This document shows positions 53,814-62,246 of a stretch of 64,000 nucleotides of DNA, in pieces. A program made the position numbers and the translations under genes. Source of the DNA: Streptomyces sp. RPA4-2. Its GTDB lineage: Bacteria; Actinomycetota; Actinomycetes; Streptomycetales; Streptomycetaceae. The first letter of the stretch is position 1. Every line of letters starts with the position of its first letter. The notes beneath the pieces were generated by a model. The model was not told where the DNA came from and searched no databases. It worked only from the letters and a program-made list of their open reading frames with translations. The stretch covers positions 1,426,001 to 1,490,000 of the forward strand of contig NZ_CP050975.2 of assembly GCF_012273515.2 (NCBI RefSeq). Reading direction: 5' to 3'.

Positions 53814-55184
53814 ATGACCGAGGACACGAGCGGCGCGACCCGCGGCGGGCAGCGATGGGCGGCCAGGGCCGCACTGGCCGCGGCGGCGCTGGCGGTGCTG
53901 CTGCCGCTGGCCAAGGGCGGTCTGAGCGGCGTACTGCTGCTCGCGATCGCGTTCGTCGGTGTGGTCGTCACGGCGGCCGCGGCATGGTGGACGCTGACCC
54001 GGCGCGGCCCGCTGCGCTGGGTGGCGGCGCTGCTGGCGATGGCCGCGCCCGCCGCCGTCGTCACCCTGTTCGCGGTCTCCCTGCTGTGGGCCGTCCCGGT
54101 GTCCCTGCTGCTGTGGGCCGTGGCCGTCGGGACGGGGCGCTACGCGCTGCGCGGCGACCACCCCCGCTCGCGGCCTGCCAGGGAACGCAGGACACCGCCC
54201 CCGCGCCGCCCCTTCCTCGTCATGAACCCGCGTTCCGGGGGCGGGAAGGTGGCGAGGTTCGGCCTGGTGGAGAAGGCCGAACGGCTCGGCGCGCGGGTCG
54301 TCCTCCTCGGCCCCGACGAACAGCGGGACGTCACCGCGCTGGCCCGCGCGGCCGTCGCCGACGGCGCCGATCTGCTGGGCGTCGCGGGCGGTGACGGGAC
54401 CCAGGCGCTCGTCGCGGCCGTCGCCGCCGAGCACGGCCTGCCGTTCCTGGTCGTCTGCGCGGGTACCCGCAACCACTTCGCGATGGACCTCGGGCTCGAC
54501 CGCGACGACCCCGCACGCTGCCTCGACGCACTCACCGACGGCGTCGAACTCAGGGTGGACCTCGGCTTCGCGGGAGGGCATCCGTTCGTCAACAACGCCT
54601 CCTTCGGCGCCTACGCGGCGGTCGTCCAGAGCCCGGCGTACCGCGACGACAAGATCGGCACCATCCTGGAGCTCCTGCCCGAGCTGCTCACCCGCCGGGT
54701 CGGGCCGCGGCTCACCGCCCGCACCGAAGGCGCGACGCTCGACGCCCCCCAGGCCGTGCTGGTGAGCAACAACCCCTACCGCACGAACGATCCGGCCGGG
54801 ATCGGCCGCCGCGAGCGGCTCGACTCCGGGCTGCTCGGTGTCCTCGCAATCAAGGTCGACAGCGCGGCCGAGGCCGCGGCCCTGGTGCTGGACCGCGCCG
54901 CGGAGGGACTCGCGGTCCTCACCACCCGCGAGGTGGTCGTCGACGGGGACCAACCGGAGATCGAGGCCGGTGTCGACGGCGAGGCCCTGATGCTGCCCGC
55001 CCCGGTCCACTGCCGCGTCGACCCGGGCGCGCTGCGCGTCCGGGTCCCCAGGAAACGCCCCGGTGTGCCCGATTCCCAACCACCTCTGAACTGGCGCCGG
55101 TTGCGCGAACTCGCGACGACTGCGGGCCGGACGCCCGCCACCCGTCGGACCGGAAACGCCGAGGATACGGCCCGGCGCCCCTGA
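53814..55184 (+). CDS. Diacylglycerol kinase-family lipid kinase with N-terminal membrane helices
   Basis: 456 aa. Residues 15-125 hold three to four hydrophobic helices; residues 135-435 are a DAGK/sphingosine-kinase-type catalytic domain with FLVMNPRSGGGK (phosphate-binding entry), GVAGGDGTQALV (GGDGT nucleotide loop) and the GTRNHFAMDLGLDRDD segment, and C-terminal D-rich VDGEAL. Phosphorylates a lipid alcohol with ATP at the membrane. The membrane N-terminus is a fusion relative to the 300-aa soluble members. ATG follows GGAGGAGCG. Confidence 0.88.
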   Translation: MTEDTSGATRGGQRWAARAALAAAALAVLLPLAKGGLSGVLLLAIAFVGVVVTAAAAWWTLTRRGPLRWVAALLAMAAPAAVVTLFAVSLLWAVPVSLLLWAVAVGTGRYALRGDHPRSRPARERRTPPPRRPFLVMNPRSGGGKVARFGLVEKAERLGARVVLLGPDEQRDVTALARAAVADGADLLGVAGGDGTQALVAAVAAEHGLPFLVVCAGTRNHFAMDLGLDRDDPARCLDALTDGVELRVDLGFAGGHPFVNNASFGAYAAVVQSPAYRDDKIGTILELLPELLTRRVGPRLTARTEGATLDAPQAVLVSNNPYRTNDPAGIGRRERLDSGLLGVLAIKVDSAAEAAALVLDRAAEGLAVLTTREVVVDGDQPEIEAGVDGEALMLPAPVHCRVDPGALRVRVPRKRPGVPDSQPPLNWRRLRELATTAGRTPATRRTGNAEDTARRP

Positions 55185-55300
55185 AAGCGGCCCGCCCGGG
55201 ACACCGTTCCCCCGGAACCCGCGGACCGTCGGACAGGCGAACCGGCTCCGGTCACAGGCGGACCGGGCTCCCCGGTCGCACGCCCGCTGAGGGGCGAGCC

Positions 55301-55331
55301 GGGGCGGGAGCGGCTGTCGGCCGCCCCGCCC
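55301..55331. terminator. GC-rich hairpin between convergent lipid kinase and lamin-tail genes
   Basis: GGGCGGG (55302-55308) can pair with CCCGCCC (55325-55331) around a partly self-paired loop (CGGCTGTCGGCCG). It is placed between two convergent stops (55184, 55345); weaker than the other terminators listed. Confidence 0.4.
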
Positions 55332-55344
55332 CGCCCCGTTGGTG

Positions 55345-56751
55345 TCAGGGGGTGCAGTTCAGCGTGCCGGCGCGCAGTGCGTGGCCGCCGTCGTTGGTGT
55401 CGTCGGACCACACGACCGGCTTGTGGCCGCCGACGCAGGCGGACTGAGGGGCGATGGCGAAGCCCTCGTTGTTGTAGTCGGCCATGCCGGTGGGCCGGTC
55501 ATAGGTGTGGGTGACGGCGAACTTGCCCTGGGCGTTGATGTCGAGGGTCGAGGTCCGGCCCTGGCAGGTGTCGTCGCAGGCCGCCCACAGGTGTCCGGTG
55601 GCGGGCTCGAACTCCAGGTCCATCACGCCGGGGAAGCCGCTGGTGAGGGTGGCGATGCGGGTGTATCCGCCGCCGGACTGGTTGAGGGCGTAGGCGTAGA
55701 CGGTGCCGTTGTCCTCGACGCCGGCGAAGAAGAGGCCGCTGCCGTGGCCGGGGTAACCGGCCGGGTCGTAGGCGGCACCGGTGTACTCGTCGCGGAATCC
55801 GTGCGCGGTCAGGAAGGTGTCCGGGATCCACGAGATGCCCTCGGGCCCGGCGTTGGCCGGCAGGGAGGGCAGATCGGAGGTGAGGTTCCACTCTGCGGTC
55901 GCGTTCAGCGACGAGGCGGTGGAGGAGGCGTCGAAGCGCAGGATCTTCGGCATGCTGGTGGATCCGTTGCCGTTGTCGCGCTCGGTGGCGACGAACATGC
56001 CGTCGGGGGTGACGACCACACCCTCGGCGTCGGGGTCGCCGCTGCCGCTCGCGTAGTGCAGAGCCTTGCCGGATCCCCAGCCACCGGCCGGATCGGGGCG
56101 CCATGTCGCGCCGTTGGGCACCAGCCGGTAGAGCTTGCCGGGGCCGTTGTCCACCGCCCAGAGCACGCCCTCGCTCTCGAAGGACAGCCCGCTGAGGTTC
56201 TCCCCGAACACGTTCGAAGCGTCCGCGACGGTGACCGCCGCGCCGCCCGGCCACGTGGTGCCGCCCCCGCCGCCGGTGGTGCCGCAGGCGTTCGCCGCAC
56301 CCTTGGTCGGCGCGGTCGTGGTCGTGAACGCGCCGGTGCCGTCCGCGCACCGCCCGTACGTGGTACTGGCGTGGTCGGTCCAGGTGTAGGAGTCCACCAG
56401 GGTGGAGCCGTCCGCCTGGAACAGCCGCGCGGAGTCCGAACTCCCCAGCCCGTACGACGACTCGACGTCCAGCGCCAGGAACGCGCCCGGGGCGATCGAC
56501 GTCTTCTTGCCGACCTTGTAGGAGTGGGAGTTGTCGTTGTCCTTGACGATCCACCCGGACACATCGACCGCGGCGGTCCCGGTGTTGACGAGTTCGATCC
56601 AGTCGCCGGGGCTGCCGCCGCTGGACTCGACCTCGTTGATCCGCACCGTGGACGGGTCCTGCGCCGAAGCCGGCGCACCCGACAGGCCGAGGGCGAGGAA
56701 GATCAGGGCGGCGGCGGTGATGGGGGCTTGTCTACGCCAGTGCGTACGCAA
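55345..56751 (-). CDS. Secreted protein with lamin-tail domain and beta-propeller
   Basis: 468 aa. Signal peptide to about residue 30 (ALIFLALGLSGAPASA), lamin-tail (LTD) immunoglobulin-like domain about 34-140 (VRINEVESSGGSPGDWIELVNTGTAAVDVSGWIVKDND), a Gly linker, then a six- or seven-bladed propeller 165-468 (VTVADASNVFGENLSGLSFESEG, ILRFDAS, GVMDLEFEPATGHLWAACDD, YNNEGFAIAP), similar to extracellular esterase/phytase-like or SdiA-regulated propellers. Four cysteines pair locally (C-ACDDTC and C-terminal SAC/LNC). The TTG at 56751 behind AAGAGGA was chosen because it starts just before the signal peptide. Function unknown; LTD domains often bind surfaces or carry nucleases. Confidence 0.75.
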   Translation of the reverse strand: MRTHWRRQAPITAAALIFLALGLSGAPASAQDPSTVRINEVESSGGSPGDWIELVNTGTAAVDVSGWIVKDNDNSHSYKVGKKTSIAPGAFLALDVESSYGLGSSDSARLFQADGSTLVDSYTWTDHASTTYGRCADGTGAFTTTTAPTKGAANACGTTGGGGGTTWPGGAAVTVADASNVFGENLSGLSFESEGVLWAVDNGPGKLYRLVPNGATWRPDPAGGWGSGKALHYASGSGDPDAEGVVVTPDGMFVATERDNGNGSTSMPKILRFDASSTASSLNATAEWNLTSDLPSLPANAGPEGISWIPDTFLTAHGFRDEYTGAAYDPAGYPGHGSGLFFAGVEDNGTVYAYALNQSGGGYTRIATLTSGFPGVMDLEFEPATGHLWAACDDTCQGRTSTLDINAQGKFAVTHTYDRPTGMADYNNEGFAIAPQSACVGGHKPVVWSDDTNDGGHALRAGTLNCTP

Positions 56752-57241
56752 GGTGGCCGGTCCTCTTTTCAGGGGGTCGGGCAGACAAGGAGCGCGCTCA
56801 CGCTCCCGGCGAAGCCTCGGACACACCGACGACCACGGACTGAACACACCGCGAACAGCGCGGGTACATGCCGGATGGACTTGATCAACCGGTGACCGCT
56901 GCCGCGACCGCGCCAAGGCGACATCCCTGGCGTCGAGTTGTGAACCCCTCGCCGTCGAAGTCGCCTCGACGCGCGCGGCCGTGTCGGGCAAGTCGGCTTC
57001 CGCGTAGGTCCGTTCGGCGAATCGGCGTGTGGACCGGGCGTGCCTGCCCGAGGCGGTGTGCGAGGCCTTGCCCGAGGCGGTGTCCGAGGCCTTGACCCAG
57101 GCGAGGAAGGAGGACGCCCGCGCCGAGTAGGCGCGGGCGTCGGGCAGGCGCGGGCGTCGGGCAGGCCGTGCGGGACCAGCCGCCCCGGCAACCCCTCTTC
57201 AAACTGCGCGACGGCAGTCGTGGGCAAGCCCTGCCGGCGCC
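56752..57241. other. 490-base gap with short repeats and a possible 33-aa helical ORF
   Basis: No intact gene recognised. A plus-strand frame at 57029-57130 (GTG to TAG) encodes VDRACLPEAVCEALPEAVSEALTQA..., an 8-residue repeat that would form an amphipathic helix, but it lacks a ribosome-binding site. The DNA beneath has a 24-bp tandem duplication (57049-57096 region) and further on a 17-bp direct repeat (GGCGCGGGCGTCGGGCA twice, about 57130-57165). It may be a decayed gene end. The promoter of the lamin-tail gene is expected at the left side. Confidence 0.3.
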
Positions 57242-58969
57242 CTACGCGGGCCGCGCGGCACTGTGGATCGCCGCCTGTCCGGCGTAGAAGATCGACTCTT
57301 CGCGTATGTACGCCCCCGGGCTCGGCGCGTGGATCATCATGCTGTCGCCGATGTAGAGGCCGACATGGCTGACGTCGTCGTAGAAGAAGATCAGGTCGCC
57401 GGCGCGGATGTCGGTGAGCGGGATCGCCGTGGTGGACGTCGCCTGGTCGCGCGCGGTACGCGGGAGCGCGACCCCGGCCACCGTCCACGCGGCCCGGGTG
57501 AGGCCCGCGCAGTCGTAGGAGCCCGGCCCGGCCGCGCCCCATACGCACGGCCTGCCGATCTGGGCACGCGCGAAGGCCAGCGCCTTGGCGGCCTTCATGT
57601 CGTACCCCGAGCCGGACGGGCCGCCACCGCCCATGATCATGCCCGCGGTGGTGGGTACCCCAGCGTTGGCAGGCGCGACCGCGGCGAAGGACGGGTCGGG
57701 AGCGACGGCCGGCGGGAACGGGGTGGACACGACCGGCGGAAAAGGCGCGGGAGCGAAGGTCATGGCGGGGATGTAGGCCGTCTCCGCGGCGACGGGCGGC
57801 TCCGGGGCGAAAGGCAGGTCCGGGGCAGGGAGCGGCTCCGGGGCTTGGAACTGGTCGGGGGCGTAGGCCATGTCCTGGGCGTAGGACAGCTCCGGAGCGT
57901 AGGCCGCACCCAGGGCGAACGCCGTGTCCGAGGTGAACGTCACGCCTGAGGCGAACGCCGTGTCCGAAGCGAACGTCACGCCGGAAGTGAAGGTCATGTC
58001 CGAGGTGTACGTCATGTCCGAGGCGAGGGGCATTCCCGCGCCGAGGGACGCGTCCATACCGGCGGGTGCGCCCATGCCCGCGGCCGTGTCCACGGGCGCG
58101 CCCATGCCCAGTCCGGCCGACTGCTGTCGCCGCCACCGCTCCTCGGCCTCGCGGCGGGTCCGCTCCTCCGGGGTGGGCCAGACCTCCTGGGCCGGCTGCG
58201 CCTCGATCGCCGCGATCGGGATGCTCCGCTGCCGGACGGCGTGCCGGGACAGCAGTTCACGGGCGAGTGCGAGCTTGCGCCGGTTCTGCTCCTTGCGATT
58301 CTTCAGCGAGGAGTGGTCGGAGTCGGCGGCCGGCGCGGGCAGCGCCTTGACGATCTCCTGCCGAACCCCGGTCCCGGCCGGCAGCGCGGCCACGGCCCTC
58401 CCGGGGGCGAGCTCCGCCACAGGCCCTGCCGCCGGTCCGGCGGTCAACTCGGCCACGGGGCCCGCTCCCGGTCCGGCGGTCAGCTCCGGAACGGGGCGGC
58501 CGGCGGTCTCCAGGGCACGGGCGGCGGGGCCGCCGTCCAGGCGCTGCGCGGAAGGCGCGGGACGCGCTTCGGCCGGGCGTTTCGGCATCCGGTCGGCCGG
58601 CAGCCGCGCCGGCGCACTCGGGCCCAACTGCGCACGGCCCACGTCGAGCCAGGGCCGGGACACGTCGTCGAGAGGGGCGTCGCCACCCCTGCGCCCGTTG
58701 TCCCGGGCCGGGTTGAGGCGATTACGCGAACCGGTGGTCATCGCGCGGGTCGCGTTGTAGTTCCCGGTGGCGGTCTCGGCCCGGTCGTAGAGAGAGCTGA
58801 TCCGCTGCTGGACCTCTTCGCGGCTCGGACCGTCGTCTCCGCCGAGGGAGGCGGAGTTGGGGCTCTGCGGGACCAGGTCCGCCGAGGAGCGGGCCACCGT
58901 CGCGGGTGCGGAGCGGGGCATGCCGGGGAGGCTGCTGCCTCCAGGGCCCGGGGTGCGTTCCGGCGCCAT
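57242..58969 (-). CDS. NlpC/P60 peptidase with hexapeptide-repeat linker and no signal peptide
   Basis: 575 aa. Residues 48-75 are the short coiled-coil start common in streptomycete NlpC/P60 hydrolases (REEVQQRISSLYDRAETATGNYNATRAM). The C-terminal domain (458-570) is a complete NlpC/P60 gamma-D-glutamyl peptidase with C487 (SYDCAGL), H535 (SHVGLY) and H547. Between them lie a basic helical region (220-285) and a long low-complexity linker with about ten hexapeptides of the form SDxxF/Yx (317-376). The N-terminus (MAPERTPGPGG) is hydrophilic and no signal peptide exists at any in-frame start, which is odd for a cell-wall enzyme. ATG at 58969 has GGAAGGAG 10 bases upstream. Confidence 0.82.
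   Translation of the reverse strand: MAPERTPGPGGSSLPGMPRSAPATVARSSADLVPQSPNSASLGGDDGPSREEVQQRISSLYDRAETATGNYNATRAMTTGSRNRLNPARDNGRRGGDAPLDDVSRPWLDVGRAQLGPSAPARLPADRMPKRPAEARPAPSAQRLDGGPAARALETAGRPVPELTAGPGAGPVAELTAGPAAGPVAELAPGRAVAALPAGTGVRQEIVKALPAPAADSDHSSLKNRKEQNRRKLALARELLSRHAVRQRSIPIAAIEAQPAQEVWPTPEERTRREAEERWRRQQSAGLGMGAPVDTAAGMGAPAGMDASLGAGMPLASDMTYTSDMTFTSGVTFASDTAFASGVTFTSDTAFALGAAYAPELSYAQDMAYAPDQFQAPEPLPAPDLPFAPEPPVAAETAYIPAMTFAPAPFPPVVSTPFPPAVAPDPSFAAVAPANAGVPTTAGMIMGGGGPSGSGYDMKAAKALAFARAQIGRPCVWGAAGPGSYDCAGLTRAAWTVAGVALPRTARDQATSTTAIPLTDIRAGDLIFFYDDVSHVGLYIGDSMMIHAPSPGAYIREESIFYAGQAAIHSAARPA
57842..58021 (-). repeat. 18-bp tandem repeats encoding hexapeptides
   Basis: Ten imperfect 18-bp units inside the NlpC/P60 gene encode residues 317-376, for example SDMTYT, SDMTFT, SGVTFA, SDTAFA, SGVTFT, SDTAFA, then degenerating to PELSYA, QDMAYA and PDQFQA. 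An aromatic residue recurs every six positions. Confidence 0.85.
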
Positions 58970-59417
58970 GGCAGACGTACTCCTTCCGTGCTCCGCCTAC
59001 CGAGTTAGCTGTCGGGTTCGGGCGGACAGATCCGGAAGGTATGCCCTACGGCCTTTGCCCCGTGGGGCAGTTGGGCCGATTCACCCCAGGGTTCGGTTGG
59101 GTCCCCGGCTCCGGTCGCCATGAGGCCGCACCGGATTAGGCGGAGGCCAAGCGACCCGGCGAGGTTCGCCGGAGGAAGTCGTGTGGCCTGTCGTCAACTT
59201 AGCCAACTTGTGTGCCTCGCGTGAAGATTGAAGTGCGAAGTGTCCGATATGTAATTGTGACCTTCGTCGTACTCGCGACCTCGGGTGAGTTCGCCCACCG
59301 GACGCCGGACGGGGTCGCCGGCGGCACACCCCCACTCGCCGTACGTCTGGCGTCACGTCCGGCGCCGTGCACCTGGCGTGGAACAGCCTTCGGCCCGTGT
59401 CAGCGGTGTCCGCACTG
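58970..59417. other. 448-base AT-richer gap upstream of the NlpC/P60 gene
   Basis: No gene recognised. The stretch 59180-59290 is clearly lower in GC than its surroundings and contains promoter-like TTGACG and TTGGCT on the minus strand (about 59190-59203), suitable for the NlpC/P60 gene. I looked for a c-di-AMP (ydaO-type) riboswitch, common before streptomycete wall hydrolases, and could not find its conserved motifs. Confidence 0.35.
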
Positions 59418-60401
59418 TCAGCGCAGTTGCGCCCGTGGCTCGTTGACACGATGCGCGGGGACCGGCGGGTCCGCCAGAGCCGGTGGCCGCGCGGCGGCCG
59501 GTGCTCCCGCCTGGGCCGGTGACTCCGCCGCGGCCGGTGGGGCCGGTGGTTCCGACAGGTCCGGGCCGCCGGTCGGCCGGTTCTCCGCGCGGCGCGAGTG
59601 GAGCAGGACCGTCAAGGCCCGCACCGGTCTTCGCCAGCGCCCGTGCAGCAGCCCCAGGACGATCGCGGCGGCCACGGCGATCAGGTGTTCCCGACCCGCC
59701 AGATTGGGTCTGACGATCGACTCCCACACCATCGAGCCGCCGGTGAGCGCGAACACGACGGGCGCCCGTCGGACGACCGCGAGGTAGGTGAACAGACCCA
59801 CCACCGCGGCGGACGGACCGGTGTCCAGCACCTGCCCGGTCTCGGGCGGCAGCCCCAGACCCCACCAACCCGGCCCCATCGCGATCATCACGCGCACGGT
59901 GAGGGTGCCCGCCAGCGTGGTGACGTACGCGATGGCCAGGGTCCGGGCGCGGCCGAGAGCGAGTTCGGCGAGGGCGAACGCGAGGAACAGCTGGGTGATA
60001 CCCGCCCACACCGGCAGGTCGAGGGCGGGGACGTACAGCGACACGGGGGTACGCAGCAGGGCCAGCGGCAGTGGCAGGGCCGCCTTGACCCCGCCGGTCA
60101 GCCGCACCACCGTGGCGCCCGTCGGATGCTGGGCGATCGCGTGGAAGAAGATGACCCCGAAGGCGGCCACGAACGCCAGCACGAGTCCGGACAGTCCGCG
60201 GCGCAGGAGTTGCCGGAACGGTTCGACGACCATGCCGTGCCACTCGCCGCGCAGGGTGCGCCCGACGAACGACACGATCCGGTACGGCGTGCCGCCCGGT
60301 CGCCGGCGTTCGTCGCCGCCCACGGCGGCCGGCGGTGGACCGTCACCGGGTCCCGCCGTCCGCCCATGACCTATGCCGACATCGCCGCGACGCTCTTCCA
60401 T
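59418..60401 (-). CDS. Rhomboid-like integral membrane protein
   Basis: 327 aa. After a basic cytoplasmic start, six or seven hydrophobic helices (about 60-265) in an arrangement like streptomycete rhomboid-like proteins: FHAIAQHPTG..., YVPALDLPVWAGITQLFLAFALAELALGRARTLAIAYVTTLAGT, then GPSAAVVGLFTYLAVVRRAPVVFALTG. GPSAA stands where rhomboid GxSG places the serine, but the catalytic histidine is uncertain, so activity is doubtful. A Pro/Ala/Glu-rich tail follows (270-327). The ATG at 60401 is the best of weak start sites; later ATG at 60234 is possible. Confidence 0.6.
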   Translation of the reverse strand: MEERRGDVGIGHGRTAGPGDGPPPAAVGGDERRRPGGTPYRIVSFVGRTLRGEWHGMVVEPFRQLLRRGLSGLVLAFVAAFGVIFFHAIAQHPTGATVVRLTGGVKAALPLPLALLRTPVSLYVPALDLPVWAGITQLFLAFALAELALGRARTLAIAYVTTLAGTLTVRVMIAMGPGWWGLGLPPETGQVLDTGPSAAVVGLFTYLAVVRRAPVVFALTGGSMVWESIVRPNLAGREHLIAVAAAIVLGLLHGRWRRPVRALTVLLHSRRAENRPTGGPDLSEPPAPPAAAESPAQAGAPAAARPPALADPPVPAHRVNEPRAQLR

Positions 60402-60533
60402 CGCCCTAAGCAATGCCCTCTCCCCCCACCACCCGCAGGACGTCTCCTCGTATAGAGGGACGAGATCTTCATTAGGTTGACTCAGGCCACGCCCTCTCCC
60501 TGTCGCGGGTCCGGCCCCCACGGCCCGCACGGA

Positions 60534-61169
60534 TCAGGGCGAGCGGCGCGGGGGGCCCGTCGGCCTGCCCAGATAGGTCAGGGGGCCCGGTTCCGGCACG
60601 GGGATCTCGTGGAAGCCGAGACGGTCGTAGAAGACGCGTGCCGACGTGTTCGCGGTGACCATGCCGAGGTGGACGGCGGGGACACCACGGTCCGCGAGCG
60701 CGTCGAGGAAGGTGTCCATGAGCGCCCGGCCATGGCCCCTGCGCTGCCAGTCCGGGAGCAGGTCGATGTGCAGATGCGCGGGATAGGCGGTGAGCTCGGG
60801 CAGGATCATGCGTTCGGGGCGGTGCAGCAGGTCGATCATCGTGTCGCCCGGCGTGCGCGGTGGCGTCGTCCTCCGCGGGTAGCGCGTGGCGACACCCGGT
60901 ATCCAGAGGTCGCGGAGCTCGCCGACGAACCGCGCGGTGTCGGCGGTGCCGAGGACGTAGCCGACCGCCCGGCCGGTCCCGTCGTCGAGCACGAAGGCCA
61001 GCTCCGGTTCGAGATGACAGTAGGGGTACGCGAACAGGGACGGCATCAGCTCCAGGTCGGGATAGAGGGCCCGTGAATCCCCTCCGTCGTGGGCCGTCAT
61101 CACGCACACGTGCGCCACCGCCGCACGGTCTTCGGCCTGGTACGGGCGGATCGTCGGCTGATCGGTCAT
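60534..61169 (-). CDS. GNAT-family N-acetyltransferase
   Basis: 211 aa. Acetyl-CoA-dependent acetyltransferase fold: N-terminal IRPYQAEDRAAVAHVCVMTAHDGGD, the acetyl-CoA loop LLPDWQRRGHGRALMDTFLDAL (about 138-159, matching Q/RxxGxG/A) and the C-terminal NTSARVFYDRLGFHEIPVP. The layout resembles the GNAT half of bacterial O-GlcNAcase-related proteins. ATG at 61169 follows GGGAGGA. Substrate unknown. Confidence 0.88.
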   Translation of the reverse strand: MTDQPTIRPYQAEDRAAVAHVCVMTAHDGGDSRALYPDLELMPSLFAYPYCHLEPELAFVLDDGTGRAVGYVLGTADTARFVGELRDLWIPGVATRYPRRTTPPRTPGDTMIDLLHRPERMILPELTAYPAHLHIDLLPDWQRRGHGRALMDTFLDALADRGVPAVHLGMVTANTSARVFYDRLGFHEIPVPEPGPLTYLGRPTGPPRRSP

Positions 61170-61194
61170 GAGCCGTATCCTCCCTGTATGGGAG

Positions 61195-61361
61195 CGCTCC
61201 CGCCACCGTCTGGACCGCTCGAACCGCCCCACGCGTCCGAACCGCCCCACCCGTCCGTCCGGCCCGCTCGAACCGCCCGACTCCCGAGCCTCGCCTCCCC
61301 GACTCCCGGCCCTCCGCCTCCTGGCTCCCGGCTCCTGGCTCCCGGCTCCCGGCTCCCGGCC
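61195..61361. repeat. Simple-sequence repeats between GNAT and TetR genes
   Basis: Three copies of CGAACCGCCC (61217-61274 area) and then about six 7-bp units of CTCCCGG/CTCCTGG at 61316-61361. They lie downstream of the TetR gene and upstream of the GNAT gene; no gene is present. Confidence 0.7.
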
Positions 61362-61380
61362 ACGGGACCGTACCGGCGGG

Positions 61381-62115
61381 TCATCGCTCCGCGGCACCGC
61401 CCGTCGTCAGCGCGCGCAGCGCCTCCCACTGCGCCGCGGCGCTGTCCAGCAACATCTCCAGCGCCGTGGGATAGGCGCTGTCGACCATGCGGGTCACCAG
61501 AAGGGGCGCCGCCTCCGCGATCCGGGGATGGGTGACGCGCGGCAGCCGGGCGTACGTCGAACGCCACATGTCCTCGTCGGCGCTGCGGCTCTCGCGCGGC
61601 AGCGCCAGCGAGGCGGCGTCGAGCGCGGCGAAGGCCAGCGTCTGGTCGATGAAGGCCTGGTAGATCCGTACCGTGTCCGGCAGCGGGAACCCCGCCGTGC
61701 GCAGGACATCGAGGATGGCCTCGTCGGCCGCCAGTTCGTGGGCCCGGCCGGTGACCCGGTTCGCGGTCAGCAGGGCCGCCTGCGGATGCCCGACGTACAC
61801 CGCGTGGATACGCAGCCCGAGGCCGCGCAGATCCGACCGCCACTCCCCCGTGGCCCGCCACCCGTCCAAGGCCTGCCCGATCAGGGCGTCGCCGATCGCG
61901 AGGGTCAGGTCGTCCATACCGCGGAAGTACCGGTACAGGGTGCTGGGATCGGCGTCCAGGGCCAGGCCGAGACGGCGGGCGGAGAGTCCCGCGCTGCCGT
62001 GCTCCCGCAGCATCCGCAGGGCGGTCTCGACGATGAGCCGCTCGGACAGCACGGTGCCGCTCCTGGTGGGACGCCGACGCCGCCGCTTCTCCTCGGGCAC
62101 CACCGCTTTCGGCAC
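61381..62115 (-). CDS. TetR-family regulator with TetR_C-like ligand domain
   Basis: 244 aa. HTH at about 24-68 (LSERLIVETALRMLREHGSAGLSARRLGLALDADPSTLYRYFRGMDDL), ligand domain to about 235. GTG at 62115 follows GGAGGCGGC. It is divergent from the saccharopine-dehydrogenase-like gene with 131 bases between them and probably regulates it. No clear inverted repeat operator is visible in that gap. Confidence 0.88.
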   Translation of the reverse strand: MPKAVVPEEKRRRRRPTRSGTVLSERLIVETALRMLREHGSAGLSARRLGLALDADPSTLYRYFRGMDDLTLAIGDALIGQALDGWRATGEWRSDLRGLGLRIHAVYVGHPQAALLTANRVTGRAHELAADEAILDVLRTAGFPLPDTVRIYQAFIDQTLAFAALDAASLALPRESRSADEDMWRSTYARLPRVTHPRIAEAAPLLVTRMVDSAYPTALEMLLDSAAAQWEALRALTTGGAAER

Positions 62116-62246
62116 CGCCGCCTCCTCGCTCCTTATGCCAACACCATTGACCTTATCCGAGCGCCCGGCGTTGGATCTCCCGCCAGGGGCGCCGCGCTCC
62201 GGTCCGCGCGGGCACGCCCCTTCTCCGCAGAGAGGAAGTCCGTGTC

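Noticed and set aside
58970..59417. c-di-AMP riboswitch before the NlpC/P60 gene
   Set aside because: The conserved ydaO motifs could not be found by eye on the minus strand.
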